A stretch of 64,000 nucleotides of DNA from JAGRKR01 sp041397725 (GTDB taxonomy: Bacteria > Pseudomonadota > Alphaproteobacteria > Rhizobiales > Hyphomicrobiaceae). A model generated the notes under the pieces. It ran no database searches. It saw nothing but the letters and a program-made list of their open reading frames with translations, and was not told the origin of the DNA. The stretch spans positions 62,001 to 126,000 of the forward strand of contig JAWKVZ010000005.1 of assembly GCA_041397725.1 (NCBI GenBank), read 5' to 3'. The position numbers were made by a program, and so were the translations under genes. Below, piece by piece: positions 34,512 to 43,367 of this stretch; position 1 is the stretch's first letter, and every line of letters starts with the position of its first letter.

Positions 34512-36137
34512 CTAGGCGATATCCCTGGCCTGGTCGCGGAGCATGAATTTCTGGATCTTGCCCGTCGATGTCTTCGGCAGTGGCCCGAACACGATCGTGC
34601 GCGGGACCTTGAAGTGCGCCATGGCCGAGCGGCAGAAGGCGATGACGTCCTCAGCCGTCGTCGGCTTGGCGCCCGGCTTGAGCGTTACGAAGGCGCACGG
34701 GCTCTCGCCCCATTTCGGGTCGGGCCGGGCGACCACGGCCGCCTCCATGATCTCAGGATGCCGGTAGAGCACCTCCTCGACCTCGAGGGAGGAGATGTTC
34801 TCGCCACCGGAGATGATGATGTCCTTGGAGCGGTCCTTGACTTCGATATATCCGTCGGGATGCAGCACCGCGAGGTCACCGGAGTGATAGTAGCCGCCGG
34901 CGAACGCCGCCTCGGTGGCGGCCGGGTTCTTCAGGTAGCCCTTCATCACCGTGTTGCCGCGCACCATGATCTCGCCGAGCGTCGCTCCGTCGGCAGGTTG
35001 CGGCGCCAGCGTCCCGGGATCGGCAATCGTCATGTCCTCGATCAGCGGGTTCGGGATGCCCTGGCGCGCCATCATCAGATAGCGCGCCTGGTCGGGGCCG
35101 TTGCTCCATTCGGCAAGCGGCGCGCAGTAGGTCGAAGGGCCGTAGGTCTCGGTCGTGCCGTAGAGGTGCAGCACCTCGAAGCCCATGCCCTCCATGGCCG
35201 CGATGACGGCGGAGGGGGGTGCCGCGCCGCCGGTCGCGACCCTGGTGCGGACGGGGAGCGGCCGCTTGGCGTCGGCCGGTGCGTGCGCCAGCATGTTGAG
35301 CACGATCGGCGCTCCGCACATATGCGTCACGTGGTGCTCGGCGATGGCCGCGAAGATGCGCGCCGGCTCCACCTTCCTGAGGCAGACATGCGTGCCGCCC
35401 GCTGCCGTGACCGCCCATGTGAACGTCCACCCCGAGCAATGGAACATCGGCAGCGTCCAGAGATAGCGGCTGTCGTGGTCGAGCTTGAAGGTCATGGCGT
35501 TGGCCAGCGCGCCGAGGTGAGCGCCGCGATGGCTGTAGACGGCGCCCTTGGGGTTGCCGGTGGTGCCGGAGGTGTAGAGCAGGCAGATCGAGTCCCACTC
35601 GTCCTCGGGGCCGGGATAGGCGAACTCGGGATCGCCCGCGGCAAGGAACGCCTCGTACTCGATGTCGCCGATGGCCGGAGCATCGGCGGTCTCGGCGTCG
35701 GCGATATCGATGACCAGCGGCGGGCGCGCGAGCCTGGCCAGCGCCGGCGTGATCGTCTGGTGGAACTCGCGGTCGGCGAGGAAGAGCCTGGCCTCGCCAT
35801 GATCGAGGCAGAAGGCGATCGTGGCGGCGTCGAGCCGGATGTTGATCGGGTTGAGCACGGCGCCGATCATCGGCGCGGCATAGTGAGCCTCGAGCAGAGC
35901 GGGCGTGTTGGCGGCGAGGATCGCCACGGTGTCGCCGCGGCGCACGCCGGCCTGCGCCAGTGCGTCGGCGAGGCGGCGGGCGCGGGCGTAGAGTTCTGCG
36001 TACGTGAAGCGGCGCGCCCCGTGGATCACGGCCGTGCGTGCAGCAAAGACGCGGGCGGCGCGCGCCAGGAAGCTCACGGGTGTCAGCGGCACGTAGTTCG
36101 CCGGCCGCTTCGTGAGCTCGGGGCGGTCTTCGCTCAT
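34512..36137 (-). CDS. Acyl-CoA synthetase (AMP-forming), FadD-like
   Basis: 541-aa adenylate-forming ligase that activates a carboxylic acid to its acyl-CoA through an acyl-AMP. It has the P-loop LLYTSGTTGNPKGA, the A5-type YGTTETYGP, the hinge region YIEVKDRSKDIIISGGENIS and the C-terminal catalytic lysine in STGKIQKFML. GAGGGAGA precedes the ATG. It is the last of four same-strand genes (SDR, kinase-like, DUF6285, ligase) that resemble fatty-acid or lipid degradation operons. The chain length of its substrate is not readable. Confidence 0.93.
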   Translation of the reverse strand: MSEDRPELTKRPANYVPLTPVSFLARAARVFAARTAVIHGARRFTYAELYARARRLADALAQAGVRRGDTVAILAANTPALLEAHYAAPMIGAVLNPINIRLDAATIAFCLDHGEARLFLADREFHQTITPALARLARPPLVIDIADAETADAPAIGDIEYEAFLAAGDPEFAYPGPEDEWDSICLLYTSGTTGNPKGAVYSHRGAHLGALANAMTFKLDHDSRYLWTLPMFHCSGWTFTWAVTAAGGTHVCLRKVEPARIFAAIAEHHVTHMCGAPIVLNMLAHAPADAKRPLPVRTRVATGGAAPPSAVIAAMEGMGFEVLHLYGTTETYGPSTYCAPLAEWSNGPDQARYLMMARQGIPNPLIEDMTIADPGTLAPQPADGATLGEIMVRGNTVMKGYLKNPAATEAAFAGGYYHSGDLAVLHPDGYIEVKDRSKDIIISGGENISSLEVEEVLYRHPEIMEAAVVARPDPKWGESPCAFVTLKPGAKPTTAEDVIAFCRSAMAHFKVPRTIVFGPLPKTSTGKIQKFMLRDQARDIA

Positions 36138-36191
36138 GACGGGTCTCCCTCGGGTGGCTTGGGGCGGGGGCGGGGCGTGGCTCGCGGCTTC

Positions 36192-36548
36192 TCAGCCAGT
36201 GACGCCACGCGATTTCAGGAAGCGCGGGTTACGCACCTTGAGCTCGGCGACGACGTGGCGGCGCAAGTTCTCGACGAGCTTGGCGTGGCTCGCCTCCGAG
36301 ACGGCGCCGGAGCGGATGTCGCCCGCCAGTCGCGCCATCGAGCCCTCGCCCTCTCCGTAGATGGGGTCGAGGAGCGCCCACTCCGCGGCGTCGCTCTCGC
36401 CCTGCATGTCGCGCAGGGCGATCTCGAGCGCGTTCGCCATCATCGATCCGGCGTAGCGCTTGTCGCCGGAGAGAGTCGGCAGGATTTCGTCCCTGAGTGT
36501 CGCAAGGGCTCTCGCGACCAGCGCCTCGGCGCGGTGCTCCCTGTGCAT
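36192..36548 (-). CDS. DUF6285-like protein
   Basis: A 118-aa soluble, helical protein (ARALATLRDEILPTLSGDKRYAGSMMANALEIALRDM). AGGAGGG precedes the start. Small proteins of this kind sit next to APH-like phosphotransferase genes in lipid operons; I assign the DUF number from memory. Its start is 13 bp after the phosphotransferase stop. The function is unknown, possibly a partner or regulator of that enzyme. Confidence 0.72.
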   Translation of the reverse strand: MHREHRAEALVARALATLRDEILPTLSGDKRYAGSMMANALEIALRDMQGESDAAEWALLDPIYGEGEGSMARLAGDIRSGAVSEASHAKLVENLRRHVVAELKVRNPRFLKSRGVTG

Positions 36549-36561
36549 GGCGTGCGCCCTC

Positions 36562-37623
36562 CTATTCCGATCGTGCCACGAGGCGGCGGATGTCGTCGAT
36601 GGCGTCGAGCTCCATCTCCGGCGCCATCAGGCCGGTGAGCTGCAACTCGAGCGAAGGTTCGCGTCCGGAGCGGTGGCGCTCGCCCTGCAGCACGGCGATG
36701 GCGGCCCACCGGGCGGCGGCCAGGATCTGCCAGTAGCTGATCTCCCGCTCCGAGACCGGCTCGGCGGAGACGGCGTTGTAGCCGTCGAGAAGCGCGCCGA
36801 GCGGCGCGATGCCGCCGGCTTCGAGCGCATCGTTGCCGAAGCGCCAGCAGCGGGCAGTAAACCAACCGAGATCCTCGATCGGGTCGCCCCAGTGCGCGAA
36901 CTCCCAATCGAGGATCGCCGTCAAACGGGCGCCATCGATCATGAAATTTCCCGTGCGGAAATCACCATGGACGAGCGTGATGCGGCGCGCCTCGGGGGCG
37001 TTGAGCTCGAGCCAGCGCAACACCCATTCGAGCGCCGGCCTGGGATCTGAGCACTGGTCGAGAAGCCCGCGCAGATCGCCGACGATGTCGCGCGCGGCCC
37101 GGCGTTCCGGCACGGCGAGGAAAGGCAGGTCGGCGGGCGGCTCGATGGTGTGGATGCGCGCGAGCTGGCGGCCAAGTTCCTCGGCGAGGTCCGGACCGAA
37201 GGTGGCGAGCCCGGGGTCGCGAACGATGCGCCGGGCCTGTGCCGTGCCGCCGACGAACCCCAGGATCATGAACGGTGCGCCGATGATGTCGGCCTCCTCC
37301 GCCCGGGCGATGGGCTCGGGTACGCGCACGCCGGCCATGGCCGCCGCACGCAGCACCGCGTACTCGTCGGCGCGGTCGAGGCTGACACCGATGCGGGCAG
37401 CAGCGTCGGTGCGCAGCACCCAGGTGTGCGTGCCGGCCTTGGCTCCGCCGTCTACCGCGACGTCGAGCTTCCAGTTCTCGCCGACGGCGCCGCCAGGCAG
37501 CAGCTCGGCCGCCGTTATGGCGAGGGTCCGGGCGTCGACGCTGCGCGCGAGCCAGCTCTCGAGCGGCGCAAGGTTGCCGGTGTCGAGCGTCCGTGGCCGG
37601 CCCGTGGTCTTCGGATCGCTCAT
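36562..37623 (-). CDS. APH-like phosphotransferase, ACAD10/11-type
   Basis: 353-aa aminoglycoside-phosphotransferase-fold kinase. It has the catalytic loop LVHGDFRTGNFMID and the metal-binding ILDWEFAHWGDPIEDLGW. Members next to acyl-CoA dehydrogenases and ligases act on hydroxy-fatty acids or hydroxyacyl-CoA, not on antibiotics; ACAD10/11 kinases phosphorylate 4-hydroxyacyl-CoA. The chosen ATG gives MSDPKTTGRP and has GAGAGG upstream. The context with an SDR and an acyl-CoA synthetase supports a lipid role. Confidence 0.87.
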   Translation of the reverse strand: MSDPKTTGRPRTLDTGNLAPLESWLARSVDARTLAITAAELLPGGAVGENWKLDVAVDGGAKAGTHTWVLRTDAAARIGVSLDRADEYAVLRAAAMAGVRVPEPIARAEEADIIGAPFMILGFVGGTAQARRIVRDPGLATFGPDLAEELGRQLARIHTIEPPADLPFLAVPERRAARDIVGDLRGLLDQCSDPRPALEWVLRWLELNAPEARRITLVHGDFRTGNFMIDGARLTAILDWEFAHWGDPIEDLGWFTARCWRFGNDALEAGGIAPLGALLDGYNAVSAEPVSEREISYWQILAAARWAAIAVLQGERHRSGREPSLELQLTGLMAPEMELDAIDDIRRLVARSE

Positions 37624-37699
37624 GGGGTGGCGGCCTCTCGTTCTGTGCTCATGCCTCGTCCTGTGCTCGACGGACCCGCCACCGGCTGTGCGGCCGTCG

Positions 37700-37728
37700 T
37701 GTTCCATGTGAAACGTTCGCGCGTTTCA
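37700..37728. other. Intercistronic hairpin with parS-like half
   Basis: A perfect 7-bp stem TGAAACG/CGTTTCA with a 6-nt loop (37709-37728) lies directly after the SDR stop codon and upstream of the kinase gene. The overlapping 16-mer at 37700-37715 matches the ParB site consensus TGTTTCACGTGAAACA at 13 of 16 positions. A role in mRNA processing or weak termination is more likely than ParB binding. Confidence 0.35.
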
Positions 37729-38487
37729 TCAGCCCATCGACAGCAGGTGGCCGCCGTCGACGGCGACAACGGTCCCGGTCATGAAGGAGCCGGCGTCGGA
37801 GGCGAGCAGCAGCAAGGGGCCGTCCAACTCGCCGAGTGCGCCCGCTCTCTGCATCGGCACGCGCGACAGCAGCTTGCGCCCTCCCTCGGAGACCAGGAAG
37901 TCGCTGTTCATCTCGGTCGAGATGTAGCCGGGGGCGAGTGCGTTCACGCGGATGCGATCGCGAGCAAGCTCCAGCGCCATGGACTTGGTGAGCTGTATGA
38001 CTGCGGCCTTGGACGCGGCGTAGGGGGCCAGCCGCCCGATCACACCCAGCCCCAGGATCGAGGCGATGTTGACGATCGAGCCGCCGTTGCCGCCGGCCGC
38101 CATGCGCCGGGCCGCCTCCTGGCCGACGCGGAAAACCCCGTCGAGGTTCACCCCCAGCACGGTGCGCCATTCCTCCTCCGTGGTGCGCAGGAACCAGGAG
38201 TTCGACGGCACGCCGGCATTGTTCACGAGCACCTGCACGGGGCCGAGCGCGGCCTCGGCGGCATCGAAGGCCGACGTCACCGAGGCAGGGTCCGTGACGT
38301 CCATCTCAACCGCAGTGGCGCGGCCGCCCTGTTCGCGGATGCTGGTCGCGAGCGCCTCGAGCCTGTCGCGCCGACGCGCCGCCAGGACCACGCTCGCGCC
38401 GGCGCGAGCCAGCACGCCGGCGAAATGCCGGCCGAGACCGCTCGAGGCGCCCGTGACGAGCGCGACCTTGCTGGTGAGTTCGAACAT
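37729..38487 (-). CDS. Short-chain dehydrogenase/reductase
   Basis: 252-aa Rossmann-fold oxidoreductase. The NAD(P) motif TGASSGLG is near residue 14, followed by NNAG, the catalytic Ser in SIVNIASILG and YAASK. The C-terminal GTVVAVDGGHL is typical of the FabG-like group. The ATG giving MFELTSK has GGAG 11 bp upstream; in-frame ATGs at 38547 and 38586 would add low-complexity residues. It is the first gene of the lipid-type operon, so it probably oxidises a hydroxyacyl or alcohol intermediate. Confidence 0.88.
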   Translation of the reverse strand: MFELTSKVALVTGASSGLGRHFAGVLARAGASVVLAARRRDRLEALATSIREQGGRATAVEMDVTDPASVTSAFDAAEAALGPVQVLVNNAGVPSNSWFLRTTEEEWRTVLGVNLDGVFRVGQEAARRMAAGGNGGSIVNIASILGLGVIGRLAPYAASKAAVIQLTKSMALELARDRIRVNALAPGYISTEMNSDFLVSEGGRKLLSRVPMQRAGALGELDGPLLLLASDAGSFMTGTVVAVDGGHLLSMG

Positions 38488-38653
38488 TCCGTGCACTCCG
38501 GCGGCTGGCTCGGCGGCCGGAGCGCTCGGCGCCGGTCGCTGCATCATTCGGTCGCCAGTTTTCGCCGGGCCGGGCCGTTCGCGCAAGCACGACGGCGCGC
38601 CTTGAGGGCGCCGTCGTGGCTCTATGCCGCGCGTGGTGCGCGCATCCGTCGGC

Positions 38654-39490
38654 TCAGTGCACCATCAGGACGGGGACGCGCGTGTTCTGCAGCAGGTGCT
38701 CCGTGACGCCGCCGAAGGCCCATTCGCGCCAGCGCCAGTGACTGTAGGCGCCGATGACGAGCAGCCCTCCTTCGGCCTTCTCCGTCTCGGCCATGAGCGT
38801 TTCGACGACACTGCCCTTGCTCGCGATGATGTCCGTCTCCACCGCCGGACGCCCGCGCTCCAGCACGGCCTTGACGTCGGCGAGCCCTTCGCGGGTATCG
38901 TCGTCGCCGCCGACCGAGACCAGCCGCACCCGTTTGGCGGTGGTCAGGAACGGGCGGGCCGCCGCGATGGCGCGCGCCACCTCGATGCTGTCGTTCCAGC
39001 CGATCACGACCGTCTGACCGAGCCCTTCGTGGGCGCTCGCGGGTGGCACGAGCAGGGACGGGCGGCCCGAGCTCAGAAGCGCGCCGTCTCGGACGAAGCG
39101 CCAGAATGCCGCCTCCTTCTCGGAGGTCGCCGGCGCGAACACCGTCAGGTCCGCGATGCGCGCGCGGTGGGCGACGATGTCGTTGATGTGACCTTCCGCG
39201 GCGCGGAAGTGGGATTCCACGCCGGGATACGTGACACGCCAAGCCTCATAGTGGGCCTGCGCCTGCTCGCGGGCGGCCTCGGCCGTGCGGCGGGCGCGCT
39301 CAAGCAATTCCTCGACGGCGGAGGGCGGCAGCGCCTCGTTGGGATAGGAAACGCCCCAGGTCAGCGGCGGCTGCGGAAACAGGCACTCGAGCTCGGCGCC
39401 GAACCGCTTGGCCAGCGAGAACGCGACGCTCGCCAGTGGATCGCCGGACTGGCCAAGGTTGAATGGCAAGAGAATGCGGTTGAGCAACAT
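38654..39490 (-). CDS. Universal stress protein, two-domain
   Basis: 278 aa made of two UspA-like halves. The second carries the nucleotide-binding pattern VVIGWNDSIEVARAIAAA and ends in GGVTEHLLQNTRVPVLMVH, the classical C-terminal Usp motif. The first half is more divergent (MLLNRILLPFNLGQSGDPLASVAFSLAKRFGAELECL). Such proteins bind ATP or AMP and aid survival under stress. AAGGAG precedes the start. No operon partner is evident. Confidence 0.9.
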   Translation of the reverse strand: MLLNRILLPFNLGQSGDPLASVAFSLAKRFGAELECLFPQPPLTWGVSYPNEALPPSAVEELLERARRTAEAAREQAQAHYEAWRVTYPGVESHFRAAEGHINDIVAHRARIADLTVFAPATSEKEAAFWRFVRDGALLSSGRPSLLVPPASAHEGLGQTVVIGWNDSIEVARAIAAARPFLTTAKRVRLVSVGGDDDTREGLADVKAVLERGRPAVETDIIASKGSVVETLMAETEKAEGGLLVIGAYSHWRWREWAFGGVTEHLLQNTRVPVLMVH

Positions 39491-39671
39491 GTGGCGCTCC
39501 TTCCTCGGATGGGGTCGCGGTTGTCCAGGTTGGCCCGAAGCGAGGTCCCGCTTCGAAGGGTAGACGCAGATCGTACGCAGGGATGATGCCTGGATCGCAG
39601 CCTGCGCCGATTGACCGTGATCAATCGACGCAGATGCTATGGGCGCGAACGTGGAGGGAGCTGAGCCCGGC

Positions 39672-41825
39672 TCAGTTGAGCTTCACCGAGCCGAAGATGC
39701 GGATCGAGCGGCCCGGCAGGAGGACCTCATCCTTCTTGAACGAGACGTGATTGCGCACGTCGTCGTCGAGCAGGTTCTCGGCTTTGAGCCCGATGGTGAA
39801 AACCGGGGCTGCCGGTCCCGAAGCCCCCGGGATCTTCATGGTGTAGGAGAGCTCGCCCCCCAGCAGCGTGTAGCTGCTGGTCGGCGTCTCGCCGTCCGCG
39901 ATCCGATCCTGTCGGAAGGCGTGCAGCACGCCGACGCGCGCCTGCCATGCCTTGTCGCGGTAGAAGAGGCCGCCACCCAGCCGGTGGGGCGGGATGCGGG
40001 GCACGGCGCCGCCAGTGTCGAAGCGGGCGTGTACGAAGTCGTAGCGGCCATCGATGCCCCAGACGCCGCGCCAGATCGGCGCCACGTCGTAAGCCACCCG
40101 GGCCTCCGCGCCCTGGAAGGTGGCGTCACGCTGCGAGAACACGATCTGATCGAGCTCGGAGCCGCCGACACCGCAACTGGCAAAGTCGTCGTCGCACTTG
40201 ACGCCGGTCAGACGCTTGAAGATGAAGCCGCCGAAAGACGTGTGATAGAGCGAGGCGTCGTACCTGAGCCGTCCGGCCGCCTTCTTCACGCCAAGCTCGA
40301 TCGTGCGTGCGCGCTCCCTGGTGATGCCGGGATCGCCGATTTCGAAGGTCTTCGTGGCTTCGTGTGGGCCTTTGGAGAACAGTTCTGCGACGTCCGGCGC
40401 CCGTTCGACGTACTGGCCCGTGAGGCGCAGCATCACGCCGCGAGACACTTCATAGAGCGCGCCGAGGCTGGCGCTGCGGGCGATGAAAGAACGTTTCGCT
40501 GCAACCTCGTCCGGGTCCATGGGGCCGACGAGGCCCGCGGGGAAGATGGCGGCGGTGCCCGTGATGTCTGTCTGCTCGAGGCGTCCGGCGGCCTGCAGCC
40601 GCAGACGGCGGCTCAGACTGAGCTCCTGGAACAGAAAGCCCGCGAAGGTATCGGTTCGGTTGGGAGCGAGAAGCTCGCCGCCTTCTCCCGCAGCCGACAG
40701 CTTTCTGTCGCCCCATTGCAGCCCCGCCGCGCCGCGCAACTCGCCGAGCCAGAGCCTGAGCGGCAGATGCTGAGCCTCGATGCGCCCTTCCTGCTGGCGC
40801 AGGCGGAAGGTCGAGCCGATGTCATCGATGCCTGCGTCTGTGGCGATTTCGTCGTGGCGATAGCTCGTCCGCCCGTACCAGAAGCGGATGGCCTCGATAC
40901 CGAGCGCCTTCGGTCGCCACTCGCCCCTGGTGGCCCACTTGGTTTGCGTCAGGTCGATGCGCAGGCGCTCCTCGGCGGCGTCGAGACCGGGGATGTGGTA
41001 GAGCGAGGAGAATTGCGTGTAGGAAACACCGATGAAGCCGTCCTTGAGGATGAGCGAGCCGCCGAAGGAGCGGCCATCGGCCTCCACGCTCGAGTTGGGC
41101 TGGCGACCCTGCGGCGTGTCGTAGTCGCCGGAGCGCCGCCAGAAGGCGTCGGCGTGGACGGCGAAAACACCGGCACCGGCATCGATGCTGAAAGCGCCAT
41201 CACGGCCGCGATCGACGGAATTGAAGCCCGCTCTCGTCATGATCGCGAAGCCGCGCGGGGGAATGATCTCGGGAATGCGGTTATTGGTGGCGTGCACGAC
41301 GCCGCCGATGGCCTGCGAGCCCCAGCGTAGCGTCGCCGGACCGCGTACGATCTCGATCCGCTCGGCGGCGAGCGGGTCGATCGGCACGGCATGGTCCTCG
41401 CTCAAGGCCGAGACGTCGTGCGCGCCGACACCGTTCTCCTGCACGCGGACGCGGAAATTGTCGAGGCCGCGGATGATCGGCCGGCTGGAGCCGGGCGCGA
41501 AGGACGAGCCGGTGAGGCCCGGCTCGGTGAACAGCAGGTCGCCGAGGGTCGGTGCGCGAAGCCGGTCGATGGCCTGTGCGTCGAGGATGGTCACGGGAAC
41601 GAAGGCGCCATCGACGTCGATGGCGGTCCCGAGATCGGGCAGGAGCGGAGCCTCAGCCGCTGGCGCCGGCGTGGCGGCAGGAGGTGTCGGGGCCGGGGCT
41701 GTCCGAACCACCGGGCTCGGCGTCCGGATGACGATGCCCGGAAGCTGGGTCTGGGCGTCGACCGGCGTTGGCCTCAAGGGCAGCAGTGCCGCCCCACCGA
41801 TGATGAGCATGAGCGCACGACGCAT
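39672..41825 (-). CDS. TonB-dependent outer-membrane receptor, ZnuD-like
   Basis: 717-aa receptor with a signal peptide (to about residue 25), a plug domain (LGDLLFTEPGLTGSSFAPGSSRPIIRG, then RIEIVRGPATLRWGSQAIGG) and a beta barrel ending in an aromatic-free GSVKLN. Short segments such as SEDHAVPIDPLAAERIE and WRRSGDYDTPQG recall the zinc receptor ZnuD, though the long His-rich loops of ZnuD are not prominent. Two Zur-like boxes in the upstream spacer and a divergent TonB gene support zinc uptake. Another siderophore or metal complex cannot be excluded. Confidence 0.88.
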   Translation of the reverse strand: MRRALMLIIGGAALLPLRPTPVDAQTQLPGIVIRTPSPVVRTAPAPTPPAATPAPAAEAPLLPDLGTAIDVDGAFVPVTILDAQAIDRLRAPTLGDLLFTEPGLTGSSFAPGSSRPIIRGLDNFRVRVQENGVGAHDVSALSEDHAVPIDPLAAERIEIVRGPATLRWGSQAIGGVVHATNNRIPEIIPPRGFAIMTRAGFNSVDRGRDGAFSIDAGAGVFAVHADAFWRRSGDYDTPQGRQPNSSVEADGRSFGGSLILKDGFIGVSYTQFSSLYHIPGLDAAEERLRIDLTQTKWATRGEWRPKALGIEAIRFWYGRTSYRHDEIATDAGIDDIGSTFRLRQQEGRIEAQHLPLRLWLGELRGAAGLQWGDRKLSAAGEGGELLAPNRTDTFAGFLFQELSLSRRLRLQAAGRLEQTDITGTAAIFPAGLVGPMDPDEVAAKRSFIARSASLGALYEVSRGVMLRLTGQYVERAPDVAELFSKGPHEATKTFEIGDPGITRERARTIELGVKKAAGRLRYDASLYHTSFGGFIFKRLTGVKCDDDFASCGVGGSELDQIVFSQRDATFQGAEARVAYDVAPIWRGVWGIDGRYDFVHARFDTGGAVPRIPPHRLGGGLFYRDKAWQARVGVLHAFRQDRIADGETPTSSYTLLGGELSYTMKIPGASGPAAPVFTIGLKAENLLDDDVRNHVSFKKDEVLLPGRSIRIFGSVKLN

Positions 41826-41854
41826 GACTGTTCCCCCAGTATCAAAAAGAGAAT

Positions 41855-41867
41855 GTTATATCGTAAC
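41855..41867 (-). promoter_or_regulatory. Zur-like operator 1
   Basis: GTTATATCGTAAC agrees at 11 positions with GTTATA-N-TATAAC, the palindromic type of site bound by the zinc repressor Zur in alphaproteobacteria (consensus from memory). It lies 30 bp upstream of the receptor start codon, where it would block transcription when zinc is plentiful. Confidence 0.5.
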
Positions 41868-41959
41868 TATTCAGCTATCGAAGCGTGTGGGGTCACGCAA
41901 CCCCTCAGGGGGCGGAGGGGAGCTGGACGCTTGCAAATTCGGCATTGCGTGGCAGTTTT

Positions 41960-41972
41960 GATACAATATAAC
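41960..41972 (+). promoter_or_regulatory. Zur-like operator 2
   Basis: GATACAATATAAC agrees at 11 positions with the same GTTATA-N-TATAAC pattern and lies in the AT-rich part of the spacer, 102 bp before the TonB gene start. Together with operator 1 it would let one regulator control both divergent genes. Confidence 0.45.
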
Positions 41973-42074
41973 GATAGCGGGCGCTGGCCTCCGTGGGGGG
42001 CTCTCGCATTGCGGCGCAAGCCGGCGCATGATCGTGGGTAGCGCGACGGCCGGCGCCGGGACGACGGGTGGCGA

Positions 42075-43193
42075 ATGACTCTGCAAGCGACGATCGACTG
42101 CCATGAGCCGGCGAGCGCACGGGCGCTCCCGGTCGGCGTCGATGCGTTCGACGGCGGTCTGCGCGCGGCCCGTATCGCGGCTGCGTGGCGATTGAGCCGC
42201 GCGGCGATGCACCAGGATCGGCGCCGGTTTCGTCGCGGCCTGATGCTGGCAGTGCTGCTGCATGCGGTGGCGCTCGCCATGCTGATCGAGGTGGCGCCGC
42301 GCGTGCTCGGCGGGGCGGGCCGGGAACTCGAGGCTATCAGTGTGACCGTCGTGCCTTCGTCCGTGCTTGAAGCGAGCGTCACGGCAAAGGCCGTGGCACC
42401 GGCCATGGCGGCGCCGAGCCTCGCGTCACAAGCGGGCGCGCGGTCTGCCGAGCGGCCAGCGCCGAAGAAAATCGAGACGAAGGTCGTCAAGCATCGCCAG
42501 GAGGTCGCGCGTCGGCGGGCCGAGCAGGCTCAGCGGCAGCTTGCGCGCGGGACGGAGGCGATTCTCGCCAAACTCGAGCCGCCGCGCCTGCCGATGCCGG
42601 CGAGGGAGCCGCCGAAGCCGGTCGTCTCACAGGCCGCCCCCTTGCCGCCGGCCATGCTGCCCATGCCGGATTGGATGCGCGAGAGCCTCGCGAGCCCTGT
42701 GCGCCTGCCGCCGCGGAGCGAGCCGCCGAAACCGACGCCGCCGGAAACCCAGGTCACGCCGCAGAAACCGCCGGTCAAGGAGGCCGCCAAGCCGAAGCCT
42801 CAGCCTCGCACGAAGCCGAAGACGCCGCCCGCAAGGCGGAAGGAAACGCGAGCAGGTGGCGTGCAGGCGCGCGGCAAGGCTCCCGGCAAGGCAGCGGCGC
42901 CGGCACGTGCGGGGGCGAGCGCGGGGGCGCTCAATGCCTATGCGCTGCGGGTCAGGGCGGCGATTGCACGTAATCGCCCGGCCGGCAGAGGCGCGCGCGG
43001 CCGCATCGTCGTGACGTTCGCGATCGGGCCGTCCGGCGGGCTCCGGTTCGCCCGTGTGACGCGTTCGAGCGGCGACGGTACGCTCGACCAGCGCGGTCTT
43101 GCCGCAGTGCGGCGCTCGGCACCCTTTCCGCGACCGCCGGCCGCCGCCACGCCGCGACAGCTCACCTATGTCATCCCGATCGAGTTCAAGTAG
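42075..43193 (+). CDS. TonB family energy-transducing protein
   Basis: 372 aa. One transmembrane helix at about residues 57-73 (LMLAVLLHAVALAMLIEVA), a long periplasmic stretch rich in Pro, Lys and Ala with alternating Lys-Pro patterns, and a C-terminal TonB domain (ALRVRAAIARNRP, then GRIVVTFAIGPSGGLRFARV, ending VIPIEFK). It couples the inner-membrane ExbB/ExbD motor to outer-membrane receptors. The cytoplasmic part before the helix is unusually long (about 56 residues); a start at 42207 would shorten it to 12. It is divergent from the receptor gene, which is likely its dedicated partner. Confidence 0.88.
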   Translation: MTLQATIDCHEPASARALPVGVDAFDGGLRAARIAAAWRLSRAAMHQDRRRFRRGLMLAVLLHAVALAMLIEVAPRVLGGAGRELEAISVTVVPSSVLEASVTAKAVAPAMAAPSLASQAGARSAERPAPKKIETKVVKHRQEVARRRAEQAQRQLARGTEAILAKLEPPRLPMPAREPPKPVVSQAAPLPPAMLPMPDWMRESLASPVRLPPRSEPPKPTPPETQVTPQKPPVKEAAKPKPQPRTKPKTPPARRKETRAGGVQARGKAPGKAAAPARAGASAGALNAYALRVRAAIARNRPAGRGARGRIVVTFAIGPSGGLRFARVTRSSGDGTLDQRGLAAVRRSAPFPRPPAAATPRQLTYVIPIEFK

Positions 43194-43208
43194 CCGCCGT
43201 TCGGCGGC
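43193..43208 (+). terminator. Hairpin at the TonB gene stop
   Basis: GCCGCC/GGCGGC, a perfect 6-bp stem with a GTTC tetraloop, begins at the last base of the stop codon. There is no T-tract downstream. Confidence 0.4.
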
Positions 43209-43367
43209 CTGCCGCGACGCGTCCCGCGACGTGACTGGCGCGCAACGGTTGTGCACGACGACAGGCGCGGCCATTGTTCTCGCGATACGCCACCGGCCCG
43301 GCATGTGATAGCTGTGGTCACGGACGATCGGTCAAACGTTTCCGCCGTGCGAGGACGCAATCCCATC

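Noticed and set aside
37700..37715. True parS site
   Set aside because: Three mismatches including the central dinucleotide, and no parAB genes nearby; kept only as a hairpin observation.
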